A stretch of DNA of 56,739 bases from DASVXQ01 sp046727955 (GTDB taxonomy: Bacteria > Actinomycetota > CALGFH01): assembly GCA_046727955.1 (NCBI GenBank), contig JBKPDO010000066.1, positions 1-56,739 of the forward strand. The letters run 5' to 3'. The translations under genes and the position numbers were made by a program. Under the pieces are notes generated by a model. That model made no database searches. It had not been told where the DNA came from and saw nothing but the letters and a program-made list of their open reading frames with translations. Positions 1 to 8,749 of this stretch are shown here, in pieces. Position 1 is the stretch's first letter, and the number at the start of each line of letters is the position of its first letter.

Positions 1-510
1 CCCCTGCCCCCACCGCGGCGCCCGTCCTCGGCCTGCCCGCCCTGGCCGGTCGCCCCCGCGCCGGGCGGCCCGGCCCGGGCCGTCACGGTCACGGGAGACC
101 GCTGCGGCGATCACCCCCGGGCTGATGTTGCCCGGCCCGGCCGGTTGAGGCTGGCGGCGTCGCGACCGGATCGAGGCCCTTTCGCGGTTGCCGCGATGCT
201 TCGCCGTCGCCGGGCTGTGATCGGTCCATGCCAGGCTCAAGCCCTGGACCCATCCAGCCGCGCCCAGGGCTGGGGCGTGGCCGGGGGAGCCGGCCAGACC
301 AGCGAGTGGTCGATACCGGCGACCACGCTGGTGCGCACCAGCGACGGCGGCCGGACCTTGGTCGGCGCTGCCCCGCCGCTGTCACCACTGTCGGTCAGCT
401 TCGCCAGCGCCACGCGCGGCTGGCTGGTCGGCGCCGACACCGCCGGCCGGGCCGTGATCCTCGCCACCGCCGATGGCGGTCGCAGCTGGCACTCGCAGCT
501 CCGCTCCTGA
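1..510 (+). CDS. 3' end of a BNR/YCF48-like beta-propeller repeat protein (5' cut by window edge)
   Basis: The reading frame is open from the first base of the window and stops at 510. The last ~75 residues contain two copies of the BNR/Asp-box type motif: TSDGGRT, and TADGGRSW followed by H. Between them is an 'ASATRGWLVGAD' strand typical of photosystem II assembly factor-like (YCF48) or sialidase-like propellers. Such proteins are usually secreted or lipid-anchored, but the signal region is outside the window. The first ~80 codons look low-complexity and lack the motif, so this end may be degenerate. The next gene is convergent, 4 bp away. Family assignment is moderate; function is not assignable. 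Confidence 0.5.
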   Translation, partial: PLPPPRRPSSACPPWPVAPAPGGPARAVTVTGDRCGDHPRADVARPGRLRLAASRPDRGPFAVAAMLRRRRAVIGPCQAQALDPSSRAQGWGVAGGAGQTSEWSIPATTLVRTSDGGRTLVGAAPPLSPLSVSFASATRGWLVGADTAGRAVILATADGGRSWHSQLRS

Positions 511-514
511 CCTG

Positions 515-3211
515 TCAGGCCGGGCGGCTCGGCAGCGCCTCCCTGTGGCTCCACCGGAAGGCGCGACGCTGGATCCTCCGCTCCCATTCGCCCCCAGACA
601 CGGCCACCGGGCTGGGCCCGCTATGGCGGCCGTAGAAGAACCACTGCTTGATGAGCTCGGCGAGGGTGAGGTAGGCCACCACCATCAGCGCCACGGCCAG
701 GTAGAACAGCAGAGGAAGGTGGCCGAAGCCGAGGACGTGGGCGAGCGGCGAGACCGGCAGCACGGCCCCGATCCCCGCCGTCGTCAGGCTCGCGATCAGC
801 AGCGGGCGGCTCGGCCGGCTCCGGAAGAACGGCACCCGGCGGGTCCGGATCACGAAGATCACCAGGGTCTGGGTGCAGATCGACTCCACGAACCACCCCG
901 ACCGGAACAAGCCCGCGCCTGCGTGGAACACCCCCAGCATCAGCGCGAACGTGACGAAGTCGAACAGCGAGCTGGCCGGGCCGAACACCAGCATGAACCG
1001 CTCGATGAAGCGGATGTCCCACCGGGAGGGCCGCTCCAGCATCTCCTGGTCGACCTCGTCGGTGGGGATCGTCAGCTCCCCCGTGTCGTACAGCAGGTTG
1101 TTGAGCAGGATCTGGGAGGGCAGCATCGGCAGGAAGCTCAGGAACGCCGACGCTCCCGCCGCCGAGAACATGTTGCCGAAGTTCGAGGACGTCCCCATCA
1201 GCACGTACTTGATGGTGTTGGAGAAGATCCGCCTGCCCTCTACCACGCCGTCCGCCAGCACGCCGAGATCCTTCTCCAAAAGGACCACGTCGGCGGCGTC
1301 CTTGGCCACGTCCACCGCTGAGTCCACCGAGATCCCCACGTCGGCCTCGTGCAGGGCCAGCGCGTCATTCACCCCGTCCCCCAGGAACCCGACGTCGCGG
1401 CCCGTCCGCCGCTGCGCGCGGATGATCCTCGCCTTCTGCTCTGGGCTGACGCGGGCGAAGACCGTGGTCCGCGCCAGCGCCTCGACCAGCGCGCCGTCAC
1501 TCAGCGCTTCGACCTGCGCGCCGGTGAGCGTGCCAGCGACCTTCACCCCGAGGCTCGCGCACACCTTCTCGGCGACCTCCGGGTTGTCCCCTGTTACGAC
1601 CTTCACCTCGACGCCCAGGCGCGCCAGTCGCTCGAGCGAGCCCCTCGCTGTGGCCTTGGGAGGGTCGAGGAAGATCAGGAACCCGGCCAGCTCAAGGTCT
1701 TTCTCATCCTCTGGACCGAGCCGCTCCAGGCCGGACGCCGGCCGGGTGGCGACGGCCACGACCCGGCTGCCGGCGGCGAACTCGGCATCGAGGAACGCCC
1801 TGGCGTCATCGGCCACCGTGGCGCAGCGCTCCAGCACGCTCTCCGGCGCCCCCTTGGTCACCAGCAGCCGGCCTCGGTCCCCGCTCTCCACCAGCACCGA
1901 GGTCATCCGCCGATCGTGGTCGAACGGCAGCATGGCGAGCTGGCGGAACCCGCTCACCGACAGACGGCCCGCCTCCGGCGCGTCCCACAAGGCCCTGTCC
2001 AACTGGTTGCCGCCGACGGCGCCCCCCGGCCCGGGGGTCGCCTCGTTGCACAGCAGGCCGAGCAGCAGCACGTCGTCCGACGGCCGGCCGGCTGGGCCGG
2101 TGGCCCGCCGGAACGTGAGCCGGCCCTCGGTGAGCGTGCCGGTCTTGTCCGTGAACAGGACTTCGACGTTGCCGAGGTCCTCGATGCCGACCAGGCGCTT
2201 CACCAGGACCTTGCGGCGGGCCAGGCGCCTGGACCCGGTGGCCAGGCTGGTGGTGACCACCGCCGGGAGCAGCTGCGGGGTGATGCCAACCGCGATCGCC
2301 AGGGAGAACAGAAGGGCGTCGATGACGGGGCGGCGGAGCAGGAGGTTCACCACGAAGATCGAGCCCGTCAGCACCGCCGCGACCCTGGCCAGCAGGAGCG
2401 AGAAGCGCCGAAGCCCGACCTGGAAGGCGGTCTCGGGCTGATGCTCGCCCAGGCCCATGGCGATCTTCCCGAACGCGGTATGGCCGCCGGTGGCCACCAC
2501 CACCCCTTGGCCGCTGCCCTCCCGGACCGTGGTCCCCATGAACGCACAGGATGCGAGGTCCGCCGTGGCCAGGCCCGGGGCCACCGGATCCGCGGACTTC
2601 TCCACCGGCTCGGCCTCGCCGGTGAGCACCGCTTCGTCGCAGGCCAGGTCCGTCGCCTCGAGGATCCGCAGGTCGGCGGGCACGATCATGCCCAGCTCCA
2701 GCCGGACGACGTCGCCGGGCACGAGCTCGGTGACGTCAACGTCCTTCCACCCGCCGTCCCGCAGGGTCGGGGCGTGCTGGCGGATCTGCTCGTGCAGGGC
2801 CTGCACGGCCCGCTCGGCCCGGTACTCGTTGACGAACCCCAGCCCGACGCTGATCGCGAGGATGGCGCCGATGATCGCGGCGTCGGTGCGCTCCCCTAGG
2901 AACGCCGACACCAGGGCGGCCACGAGCAGTAGCAGCATGAGGGCACTATTGAACTGGCGGGCCAGCACGGCCACGGCTCCGACCTGGTGGGTGCGCACGG
3001 CGTTCGGCCCGATCTCGGCGAGCCGCCGGGCGGCCTCAGGGGAGGCCAGCCCCTGTGGGGTGCTCGAGACACGCTCCAAGACCACCTCGACCGGGAGCGA
3101 CGCTGCTTCCGGCGTCGAGAGGACGCCGGGCCGTTGGGCCGCTGCTTCGTTCTCGCTCGCGGCATTTGGTCGCATGCTCGTTCCTACCAGTCCGAGGGGG
3201 GAGGAGACCAT
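515..3211 (-). CDS. mgtA: Magnesium-translocating P-type ATPase (MgtA/MgtB type, P3B)
   Basis: An inner-membrane P-type ATPase, inferred to import Mg2+. It has an N-terminal cation-ATPase segment, the phosphorylation motif DKTGTLTEG near residue 350, the hinge GDGVNDALAL near residue 608, and the P3B hallmark 'LLNNLLYDTGEL' in the last membrane block. The length (~898 aa) is typical of MgtA. Start choice is uncertain. ATG at 3211 has GGCGGGA upstream, ATG at 3175 has AGGA about 7 nt upstream, and a TTG at 3241 is also in frame; all lie before the conserved domain. It is downstream of and co-directional with the DsbA-like and peroxiredoxin genes, so it may be the last gene of that unit. Confidence 0.93.
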   Translation of the reverse strand: MVSSPLGLVGTSMRPNAASENEAAAQRPGVLSTPEAASLPVEVVLERVSSTPQGLASPEAARRLAEIGPNAVRTHQVGAVAVLARQFNSALMLLLLVAALVSAFLGERTDAAIIGAILAISVGLGFVNEYRAERAVQALHEQIRQHAPTLRDGGWKDVDVTELVPGDVVRLELGMIVPADLRILEATDLACDEAVLTGEAEPVEKSADPVAPGLATADLASCAFMGTTVREGSGQGVVVATGGHTAFGKIAMGLGEHQPETAFQVGLRRFSLLLARVAAVLTGSIFVVNLLLRRPVIDALLFSLAIAVGITPQLLPAVVTTSLATGSRRLARRKVLVKRLVGIEDLGNVEVLFTDKTGTLTEGRLTFRRATGPAGRPSDDVLLLGLLCNEATPGPGGAVGGNQLDRALWDAPEAGRLSVSGFRQLAMLPFDHDRRMTSVLVESGDRGRLLVTKGAPESVLERCATVADDARAFLDAEFAAGSRVVAVATRPASGLERLGPEDEKDLELAGFLIFLDPPKATARGSLERLARLGVEVKVVTGDNPEVAEKVCASLGVKVAGTLTGAQVEALSDGALVEALARTTVFARVSPEQKARIIRAQRRTGRDVGFLGDGVNDALALHEADVGISVDSAVDVAKDAADVVLLEKDLGVLADGVVEGRRIFSNTIKYVLMGTSSNFGNMFSAAGASAFLSFLPMLPSQILLNNLLYDTGELTIPTDEVDQEMLERPSRWDIRFIERFMLVFGPASSLFDFVTFALMLGVFHAGAGLFRSGWFVESICTQTLVIFVIRTRRVPFFRSRPSRPLLIASLTTAGIGAVLPVSPLAHVLGFGHLPLLFYLAVALMVVAYLTLAELIKQWFFYGRHSGPSPVAVSGGEWERRIQRRAFRWSHREALPSRPA

Positions 3212-3290
3212 CTTCGATCCCGCCACCGGTCGCGTCGCCAATGCGACGTTCGGCGACTACCTGATTCCGGTCAATCCGGAATCGATACCA

Positions 3291-3854
3291 TCATCCCGTC
3301 CCCTGCTCCGAGGCCGCGGCTCGCTCAAGGGCGGCGAGCAGGGTCTCGAACTCGTACGAGTCGTCGTGCCTCACACCGTTGATGTAGAAGGTCGGCGTGC
3401 CGTTCACGCCGCTCCGCACGCCGCTCATGAAGTCCTCATAGACCCGCTCGGCGTAAACGTGCTCCGCCAGCTCCCGGCCGAACAGCTCGACATCGAGCCC
3501 GAGCTGCTCGGCATAAGCGCGGAGGTCCCGGTCGCGCAGGTTCTTCTGGTTCTCGTAGAGCAGGTCGTGCATCTGCCAGAACCTGCTCTGCGTGGCCGCG
3601 GCCTCGGCCGCCTCCGCGGCCTGCTCGGCGTGGGGGTGCGAGGTCGTGATCGGGAAGTTGCGGAACACAAAGCGGAGCCGCTCACCAAGCCGCGCCTGCA
3701 CCCGTTTGATGATGGGATATGCGGCGCCGCAGTAGGGACACTCGTAGTCGCCGTACTGGACGAGCGTCACCGTCGCGTCCGCCGGTCCCTGGATGTGGTC
3801 CCGGTCTTCGGAGACCGGCATGGTAAGGACGGCCCCCCACCCGGTCGTGCTCAT
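3291..3854 (-). CDS. DsbA-family thioredoxin-fold oxidoreductase (Thioredoxin_4)
   Basis: A 187-aa thioredoxin-fold protein with an active site 'YECPYC' near residues 37-41 and the cis-Pro segment 'GTPTFYINGV' near residue 150. It has an all-helical insert typical of DsbA/2-hydroxychromene isomerase-like proteins. There is no signal peptide, so it is probably cytosolic, unlike classical DsbA. Its ATG overlaps the stop of the upstream peroxiredoxin gene (ATGA), so the two are translationally coupled; a role in regenerating or assisting the peroxiredoxin is inferred. It closely resembles the C-terminal domain of the NhaA fusion at 38.5-40.4 kb (same CPYC motif and helical pattern). Confidence 0.88.
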   Translation of the reverse strand: MSTTGWGAVLTMPVSEDRDHIQGPADATVTLVQYGDYECPYCGAAYPIIKRVQARLGERLRFVFRNFPITTSHPHAEQAAEAAEAAATQSRFWQMHDLLYENQKNLRDRDLRAYAEQLGLDVELFGRELAEHVYAERVYEDFMSGVRSGVNGTPTFYINGVRHDDSYEFETLLAALERAAASEQGTG

Positions 3855-4354
3855 GAGGCCCCTTCCTCCTCTAAGTTCTCAAGAACGCGAAGGATCCCGT
3901 CCGCGCCAGGGTTCACGCTCACCGGCGAGACGTAGCTCCACCGCACGATGCCGTCGGCATCGATCACGTACAGGGCCCGCTCGCTGGTGCCTTCCTCGGC
4001 CCGGTAGACCTGGTACGCCCGAGCCACCTCGCCCTTGGGCTCGAAGTCGGCGAGCAGCGGGAATTGTAGGTTCCGATCCCTCGCGAAGGCCAGATGGCAC
4101 CAGACCCCGTCCACCGAGATGCCCAGAAGCGCTGCGTTGAACCTCTGGAACTCGGGAAGCACTTCCTCGTACAGCGCCATCTGGTCGGAGCAGACCGGGC
4201 TCCAGTCCGCGGGGTAGAAGGCGAGGATCACGGGCTGACCCCGGAACCCGGCAAGTGACATCTTGTCGCCTGGCCTGGACGGAAGGTCGAACTCGGGCGC
4301 CTTTGTCCCAGGCGGCAGTGGCGTTGCACCGTGGTCGACACTCTTGCCAGTCAT
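3851..4354 (-). CDS. Peroxiredoxin (AhpC/TSA family)
   Basis: A thiol peroxidase of the AhpC/TSA fold that would reduce H2O2 or organic peroxides. The peroxidatic site is FYPADWSPVC (about residue 54), with Ser in place of the usual Thr. A second Cys sits in 'DGVWCHLAF', resembling the placement in AhpE/BCP-like enzymes. ATG 4354 is chosen over the in-frame ATG at 4375 because GGAGGAGGT lies 7 nt upstream of it. It is the first gene of a coupled pair with the DsbA-like gene. The 5' flank (4355-4715) holds the LAL-type promoter element but nothing obviously driving this gene. Confidence 0.9.
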   Translation of the reverse strand: MTGKSVDHGATPLPPGTKAPEFDLPSRPGDKMSLAGFRGQPVILAFYPADWSPVCSDQMALYEEVLPEFQRFNAALLGISVDGVWCHLAFARDRNLQFPLLADFEPKGEVARAYQVYRAEEGTSERALYVIDADGIVRWSYVSPVSVNPGADGILRVLENLEEEGAS

Positions 4355-4510
4355 ATCCGAGACCTCCTCCGCCACGGCGGACGTCGAGTGAGACTAGTCG
4401 GAATCCATGCTTCCCCGCCGGGATGCCAACAAGCACCCGCGTGCCAACGACACGCCGGATCAGAGCCTGAGCGCCGGGAGGTCATCGGGTGCCGCCTGGC
4501 GCGACGAGGA

Positions 4511-4574
4511 GAGATTCCACCCCAAGCTCCACTTTCGGGTGACGCCCCTCCACCCCGGCCAACCCTAGCGTGCT
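4511..4574 (+). promoter_or_regulatory. Conserved LAL-regulon promoter element, copy A (upstream of MFS pump)
   Basis: One of three copies of the same element (others at 19190-19254 minus and 22230-22293 plus). The core is TCCACTTTCGGGTGACGCCC, preceded by TTCCACCCC and followed 20 nt after TGACGC by CCCTAGCGTGCT. CACTTTCGGGTG is an imperfect dyad. TGACGC and TAGCGT could be -35/-10-like. The rest of the 361-nt stretch 4355-4715 has no other feature I can support. This copy lies ~140 nt before the leader ORF, farther from its gene than the other copies. Confidence 0.7.
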
Positions 4575-4715
4575 GGGTGCCAAGCACCACCTCAGGGGAT
4601 CGAGACCGGCCCTGGGGCTGGCGCTTCAAATCACCCCAAACGCCATCATCTCGACCTGGCTTGTCACTGCCTGACCGTATGATCCCCCCATGCCGCGACA
4701 CGGAAAGAGGGAGAA

Positions 4716-4766
4716 ATGCTCATGGACCCATCGACCATGGACCCATCGACCAGAAAGCGAACGTGA
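4716..4766 (+). CDS. Putative 16-codon leader peptide upstream of the MFS gene
   Basis: An ATG with the strong Shine-Dalgarno AGAGGGAG just upstream opens a 16-codon frame (MLMDPSTMDPSTRKRT). Its TGA (4764-4766) overlaps the GTG start of the MFS gene (4763) as GTGA. The peptide is a five-residue repeat (MDPST twice) made by a perfect 15-bp direct repeat, with a basic tail. The arrangement suggests translational coupling or a regulatory leader, as known for some efflux and resistance genes. It could also simply be a fortuitous overlapping start. Expression is not shown. Confidence 0.4.
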   Translation: MLMDPSTMDPSTRKRT

Positions 4767-6439
4767 CGGCTTTTGCTCCCCCGCGGGCTGGGCGGCGGGA
4801 GTGGACCGGGCTGGCGGTGCTGGCGCTGGCCTGCCTGCTGTATGCGATGGACCTGACGGTGCTGCACCTGGCCGTGCCGGCCCTGAGCGAAGACCTGCGG
4901 CCAAGCAGCACGCAGCTACTGTGGATCACCGACATCTACGGGTTCATGGTCGCGGGGTTCCTGGTCACCATGGGCACCCTGGGCGACCGGATCGGCCGCC
5001 GCCGGCTGCTGCTTGCCGGCGCCGCCGCCTTCGGGGGGGTGTCGGTGCTGGCCGCGCTGTCGACCAGCCCGGGGATGCTGATCGGGGCGCGGGCGCTGCT
5101 CGGGGTCGCCGGGGCGACCCTGGCACCCTCCACGCTGTCGCTGATCTTCAGCATGTTCCCCGACCCCCGGCAGCGCTCGACCGCGATCGGGATCTGGATC
5201 ACCAGCTTCTCGGCCGGCGGCGCGGTCGGCCCGGTGCTGGGTGGCGTGCTGCTGGAGCACTTCTGGTGGGGCTCGGTGTTCTTGCTGGCGGTGCCGGTGA
5301 TGGCGCTGCTGCTGGTCCTCGGCCCGCGCGTGCTGCCGGAGTACCGCGCCGAGGGCGCCGGCCGACTCGACCTGGTCAGCGCGGGGCTGCTGCTGGTCGC
5401 CGTGCTGGCGGTGGTGTTCGGGCTCAAGCGGGCCGCCCAGGACGGGCTGGGCTGGCTGGCGGGCGCCGCGGTCCTTGGGGGGCTGGCGGTCGGCGTGGGG
5501 TTCGTGCGCCGGCAGCTTGGCCTGCCCGACCCGATGATCGACCTGCGCCTGTTCCGCGGCCGCGCGTTCAACGCGTCGCTGGCGACCAACCTGCTCGGCA
5601 TCTTCATCGTGGTCGGCTACTTCCTATTCGTCGCGCAGTACCTGCAGCTCGTCCTTGGACTGTCGCCGCTTGCGGCGGGCCTGTGGTCGCTGCCGTCGGC
5701 GGGCGGGTTCATCGTCGGCTCCAACCTCGCCCCCCGCCTGCTGCGCCGCCTGCGCCCGGCGCCCCTGATCGGCGGGGGTCTGTTGCTGGCGGCGGTCGGT
5801 CTCGGCGTGCTCACCCGGGTGGGCGGGTCGCCCGACGCCGACCTGGCGGTCCTCGCCAGCGCCTCGCTAGTGGTCTCGCTGGGGCTGGCGCCAGTGTTCA
5901 CCGCCACCACCGACCTGATCGTCAGCTCGGCCCCACCCGAGCGGGCCGGGGCGGCGTCGGGGATCTCGGAGACCGGCGCGGAGCTTGGCGGGGCGCTGGG
6001 GATCGCCATCCTTGGCAGCATCGGCGTGGCCGTCTACCGCGGCCGGCTGGCCGACGCCCTGCCCCCCGGCGTGCCGGGCCGTGCCGCCGCGGCCGCCCGT
6101 GACACCCTGGGCGGGGCGGTGGGCGTCGCCGCGCAGCTGCCCGCCGATGTCGGCGCGGCGCTGCTAGGCGCGGCCCGTGAAGCGTTCACCATGGGGCTGC
6201 AGGTGACCGCCGCGCTCAGCGCCGTGGTCGCCGTCGCCGTCGCCGTGCTGGCCACGGTCGGGCTCCGGGCGGTCCGCTCAACCTCCCAGGCCGCGCCCGA
6301 CCAGCCGCCACCCGCTCCCACCCCCGCGCCAGCCGCCGTCGCCAAGCCCGAGCAGGCCGTCCAGGTCATCCGGGTGGGCTCGGGCTGCCTTGCATGCCCT
6401 CCGGGAGAACGCACCCTCACCGACGTCCAAGACACCTAG
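4763..6439 (+). CDS. MFS transporter, DHA2 (14-TM) drug:H+ antiporter family
   Basis: A ~558-aa polytopic membrane protein inferred to export toxic compounds using the proton gradient. The signatures are the DHA2 motif 'MDLTVLHLAVPAL' in TM1, 'WITDIYGFMVAGFLVTMG', motif A 'GDRIGRRRLLLAG', and motif C-like 'SFSAGGAVGPVLGG' in TM5. Fourteen hydrophobic segments and a proline-rich cytoplasmic tail follow the QacA/SmvA pattern. GTG 4763 is chosen because the N-terminus then begins just before TM1 and overlaps the leader ORF stop. An in-frame ATG at 4679 is possible. Upstream is copy A of the LAL-type promoter element, linking the pump to the regulator at 19.4 kb. Confidence 0.88.
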   Translation: MTAFAPPRAGRREWTGLAVLALACLLYAMDLTVLHLAVPALSEDLRPSSTQLLWITDIYGFMVAGFLVTMGTLGDRIGRRRLLLAGAAAFGGVSVLAALSTSPGMLIGARALLGVAGATLAPSTLSLIFSMFPDPRQRSTAIGIWITSFSAGGAVGPVLGGVLLEHFWWGSVFLLAVPVMALLLVLGPRVLPEYRAEGAGRLDLVSAGLLLVAVLAVVFGLKRAAQDGLGWLAGAAVLGGLAVGVGFVRRQLGLPDPMIDLRLFRGRAFNASLATNLLGIFIVVGYFLFVAQYLQLVLGLSPLAAGLWSLPSAGGFIVGSNLAPRLLRRLRPAPLIGGGLLLAAVGLGVLTRVGGSPDADLAVLASASLVVSLGLAPVFTATTDLIVSSAPPERAGAASGISETGAELGGALGIAILGSIGVAVYRGRLADALPPGVPGRAAAAARDTLGGAVGVAAQLPADVGAALLGAAREAFTMGLQVTAALSAVVAVAVAVLATVGLRAVRSTSQAAPDQPPPAPTPAPAAVAKPEQAVQVIRVGSGCLACPPGERTLTDVQDT

Positions 6440-6453
6440 AAGGAGCTCCGCCT

Positions 6454-7797
6454 GTGTCGTCCCCTACCGGTAGGCAGAACCTGTCAATGCCCGCGAACCG
6501 GCAGACCACCGCGTTGCTTCCAGGTGCGACCACTGCGCCGCCACTGCCCGTGGAGAGCCGCGAGCAGCTCGTCTACCTGCTCACGCAGGCCTGCGAGCTG
6601 GAGCAGGGCGTGTTGTGCGAGTACCTGTTCGCGCTGTACTCCCTCAAAGACGATCCCCAGGACGGGCTCGGCAGCGAGCAGCTCGCCCAGGTCGCCAGCT
6701 GGGGACGGACCCTCTCCGAGGTCGCCGTCCAAGAGATGCTGCACCTGGCGCTGGCCACCAACCTGCTGACCGCGGTCGGCGCCGGGCCGCACTTCCACCG
6801 GCCGAACTTCCCCATCCGCTGCCAGTGGTACCCGCCGGACGTGCGGCTGGGGCTGGTGCCGTTCGGTGAGGCGGCGCTGCGCCATTTCATGTACCTGGAG
6901 CGCCCCGACAGCATCGACCTGGAGGACCCCGCGGCCTTCGCGGCCATCTGCGATTGCCGGCCGCTGACCGCAACCCCGACCACGCTGATGGCCGCCCCGC
7001 AGAACTACCATACCGTCGGCCACCTGTACCGCAGCATCGAGCACGGCTTTGCCCAGCTGGTCGAGCGCTACGGCGAGGCGGGCGTGTTATTCGGCCCGCC
7101 CCACGCGCAGGCAACCCCCGAGGTGTTCGGCTGGCGGGAGCTGGTACCGGTGACCGACCTGGCCTCGGCCCGGGCCGCCATCGAGCTGATCGTCGAGCAG
7201 GGCGAGGGCGCGGGCGGCGACTGGCGAGAGGCCCACTTCGGTCGCTTCTCGACCATCCTCGACGAGTTCCTTGCGGCGACCCGGGCGGACCCGGACTTCT
7301 CGCCCGCCCGGCCGGCGCGGCCCGCCTACGTCCGCCGCCCCCCCGACCAGCCCCAGGCGACCATCATCAGCGACCCGCTCACCGCGCAGGTTGCGGACCT
7401 GTTCGACACCGCCCACCAGACGATGCTGCAGGCGCTGTGCCGCTGCTTCATGCACAGCGACGAGACCGACGACGAGGTGAGCACCCTGGTGGGCACCGCT
7501 GTGCGGCTGATGGCGGGGGTGCTGCGGCCGCTGGGGTCGGTGCTGACCACCCTGCCGCTCGGTCCCGACCACCCTGGGGAGCTGGCCGGCCCGGCGTTCT
7601 ACATGGTGCATCCTTCCCAGTTCATGCTCCCGTACCGGGAGGCGGCCTGGAAAGTCATGGTCCAGCGGCTGGGCGAGATGGGCGACGCCTGCGCGCGTCT
7701 CGGCCTCGAGGCCGGCCTTGGCCAGGTCGCCGGGCTGGAGCCGAACGTCCGGGCCATCGCCGCCGGGTTGCAGGCTCACCTGGACGAGCGGACTTGA
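6454..7797 (+). CDS. Ferritin-like domain protein (iminophenyl-pyruvate dimer synthase/VioB-type fold)
   Basis: 447 aa. The N-terminal ~220 residues match the ferritin-like domain of the VioB/RebD family: 'LVYLLTQACELEQGVLCEYLFALYSL' type helix with E-x2-L-x3-Y, then 'EMLHLALATNLL' with a metal-ligand E/H pair. In secondary metabolism these catalyse oxidative dimerisation, but stand-alone actinobacterial members are uncharacterised. The GTG start is set by AAGGAG 9 nt upstream, 14 nt after the MFS stop, so the two genes probably share a transcript. No pathway partners are visible and I do not assign a reaction. Confidence 0.75.
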   Translation: MSSPTGRQNLSMPANRQTTALLPGATTAPPLPVESREQLVYLLTQACELEQGVLCEYLFALYSLKDDPQDGLGSEQLAQVASWGRTLSEVAVQEMLHLALATNLLTAVGAGPHFHRPNFPIRCQWYPPDVRLGLVPFGEAALRHFMYLERPDSIDLEDPAAFAAICDCRPLTATPTTLMAAPQNYHTVGHLYRSIEHGFAQLVERYGEAGVLFGPPHAQATPEVFGWRELVPVTDLASARAAIELIVEQGEGAGGDWREAHFGRFSTILDEFLAATRADPDFSPARPARPAYVRRPPDQPQATIISDPLTAQVADLFDTAHQTMLQALCRCFMHSDETDDEVSTLVGTAVRLMAGVLRPLGSVLTTLPLGPDHPGELAGPAFYMVHPSQFMLPYREAAWKVMVQRLGEMGDACARLGLEAGLGQVAGLEPNVRAIAAGLQAHLDERT

Positions 7798-7877
7798 CGG
7801 CGTGGATGGCCTTGCTCCTGTGGCCGACCTCGGTCAGGCGGACGGGGACCGGCCCGAACGGGGGCTCAAACGGGGGT

Positions 7878-8669
7878 TCATTTGAGAGAGACGCGGTCCA
7901 GCCAGAAGTCCAGCAGGGCGGCGTCGCCGAGCACCTCGACCCGCTCGCTGTCGGCGGGCAGCCGGCGCCAGAAGACCCGCAGGACGTCGGCGAGCGGTCC
8001 GCGCAGCGCGACGGTGGCCTTCTCGTGGCCGCGGCGCCACGTGAAGCCGTCTGTCCCGAGCTCGATGAGCCACTCGGCCGCCAGGCCGGGCTCGGCGTCG
8101 GTGGCGTGGAGGTGGATGCTCCTGCCCGGGCCGCGCAGCTCCGCAAGGCGCGGCGACGAGCTGGCGACCTGCGGGTCGCTGACCAGCTCCAGCAGCTCGT
8201 CGACGGCGTCGGCGGCCAGCTCCGGCGCGACGGTGTAGTCGGCGTGGACGGTGCCGGCCGCATCGGCGCGGTGGATCACCAGGTCGTTGGCCGCACGGCG
8301 GGCCCAGAAGGCGGTGCTCCGCGCAAACACCCAGACCCTCGCCTCGGCGTCGGGGCCCGCGTCTCGCAGCGTGCCGGCGAACCTCGCGGCCGCGCCGGCG
8401 AGCCAGGCGTCCAGCGTCGCCGGGTCGTCGCCGTCCGGCCCGGCCACGCCGGGAACCTGCCTGCCCGGGTCCTCGACGGGCGTCCCGGTCCGAACGGCCG
8501 TCTCGACCGACCGGAGGTTGCCGCCGATGTGCCGGACGAGCTCGGCCAGCGTCCAGTCGGGGCAGGTCGGCACGGTCACCGACAGGTCAGCGCCCCGCAG
8601 GATGTCCCTGAGCAGGTCGGTCTGCGCGATGACCTCGTCGCAGTAGCGGTCGTGCGCCAGGAGTGTCAT
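7878..8669 (-). CDS. Maleylpyruvate isomerase family mycothiol-dependent protein
   Basis: 263 aa with the DinB-like N-terminal four-helix domain ('VPTCPDWTLAELVRHIGG', where the conserved His is a metal ligand) and a C-terminal alpha/beta domain. This is the architecture of mycothiol-dependent maleylpyruvate isomerase and many actinobacterial paralogues of unknown substrate. It supports a mycothiol-producing host. It faces the ferritin-like gene convergently (80-bp gap, no clear terminator) and is divergent from the response-regulator fusion gene. Confidence 0.85.
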   Translation of the reverse strand: MTLLAHDRYCDEVIAQTDLLRDILRGADLSVTVPTCPDWTLAELVRHIGGNLRSVETAVRTGTPVEDPGRQVPGVAGPDGDDPATLDAWLAGAAARFAGTLRDAGPDAEARVWVFARSTAFWARRAANDLVIHRADAAGTVHADYTVAPELAADAVDELLELVSDPQVASSSPRLAELRGPGRSIHLHATDAEPGLAAEWLIELGTDGFTWRRGHEKATVALRGPLADVLRVFWRRLPADSERVEVLGDAALLDFWLDRVSLK

Positions 8670-8749
8670 AGGGGCGCCATGATACCGGCAAGCCCCGACG
8701 GTCCCGCCGTGTTGCCGCTGCAGGATCTTCCCCTACCATCGGGGGTGCC

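Noticed and set aside
473..2899. Long plus-strand open frames antisense to the Mg2+ ATPase gene
   Set aside because: They are mirror frames of a GC-rich gene with no family motifs; the minus-strand frame carries all P-type ATPase signatures.
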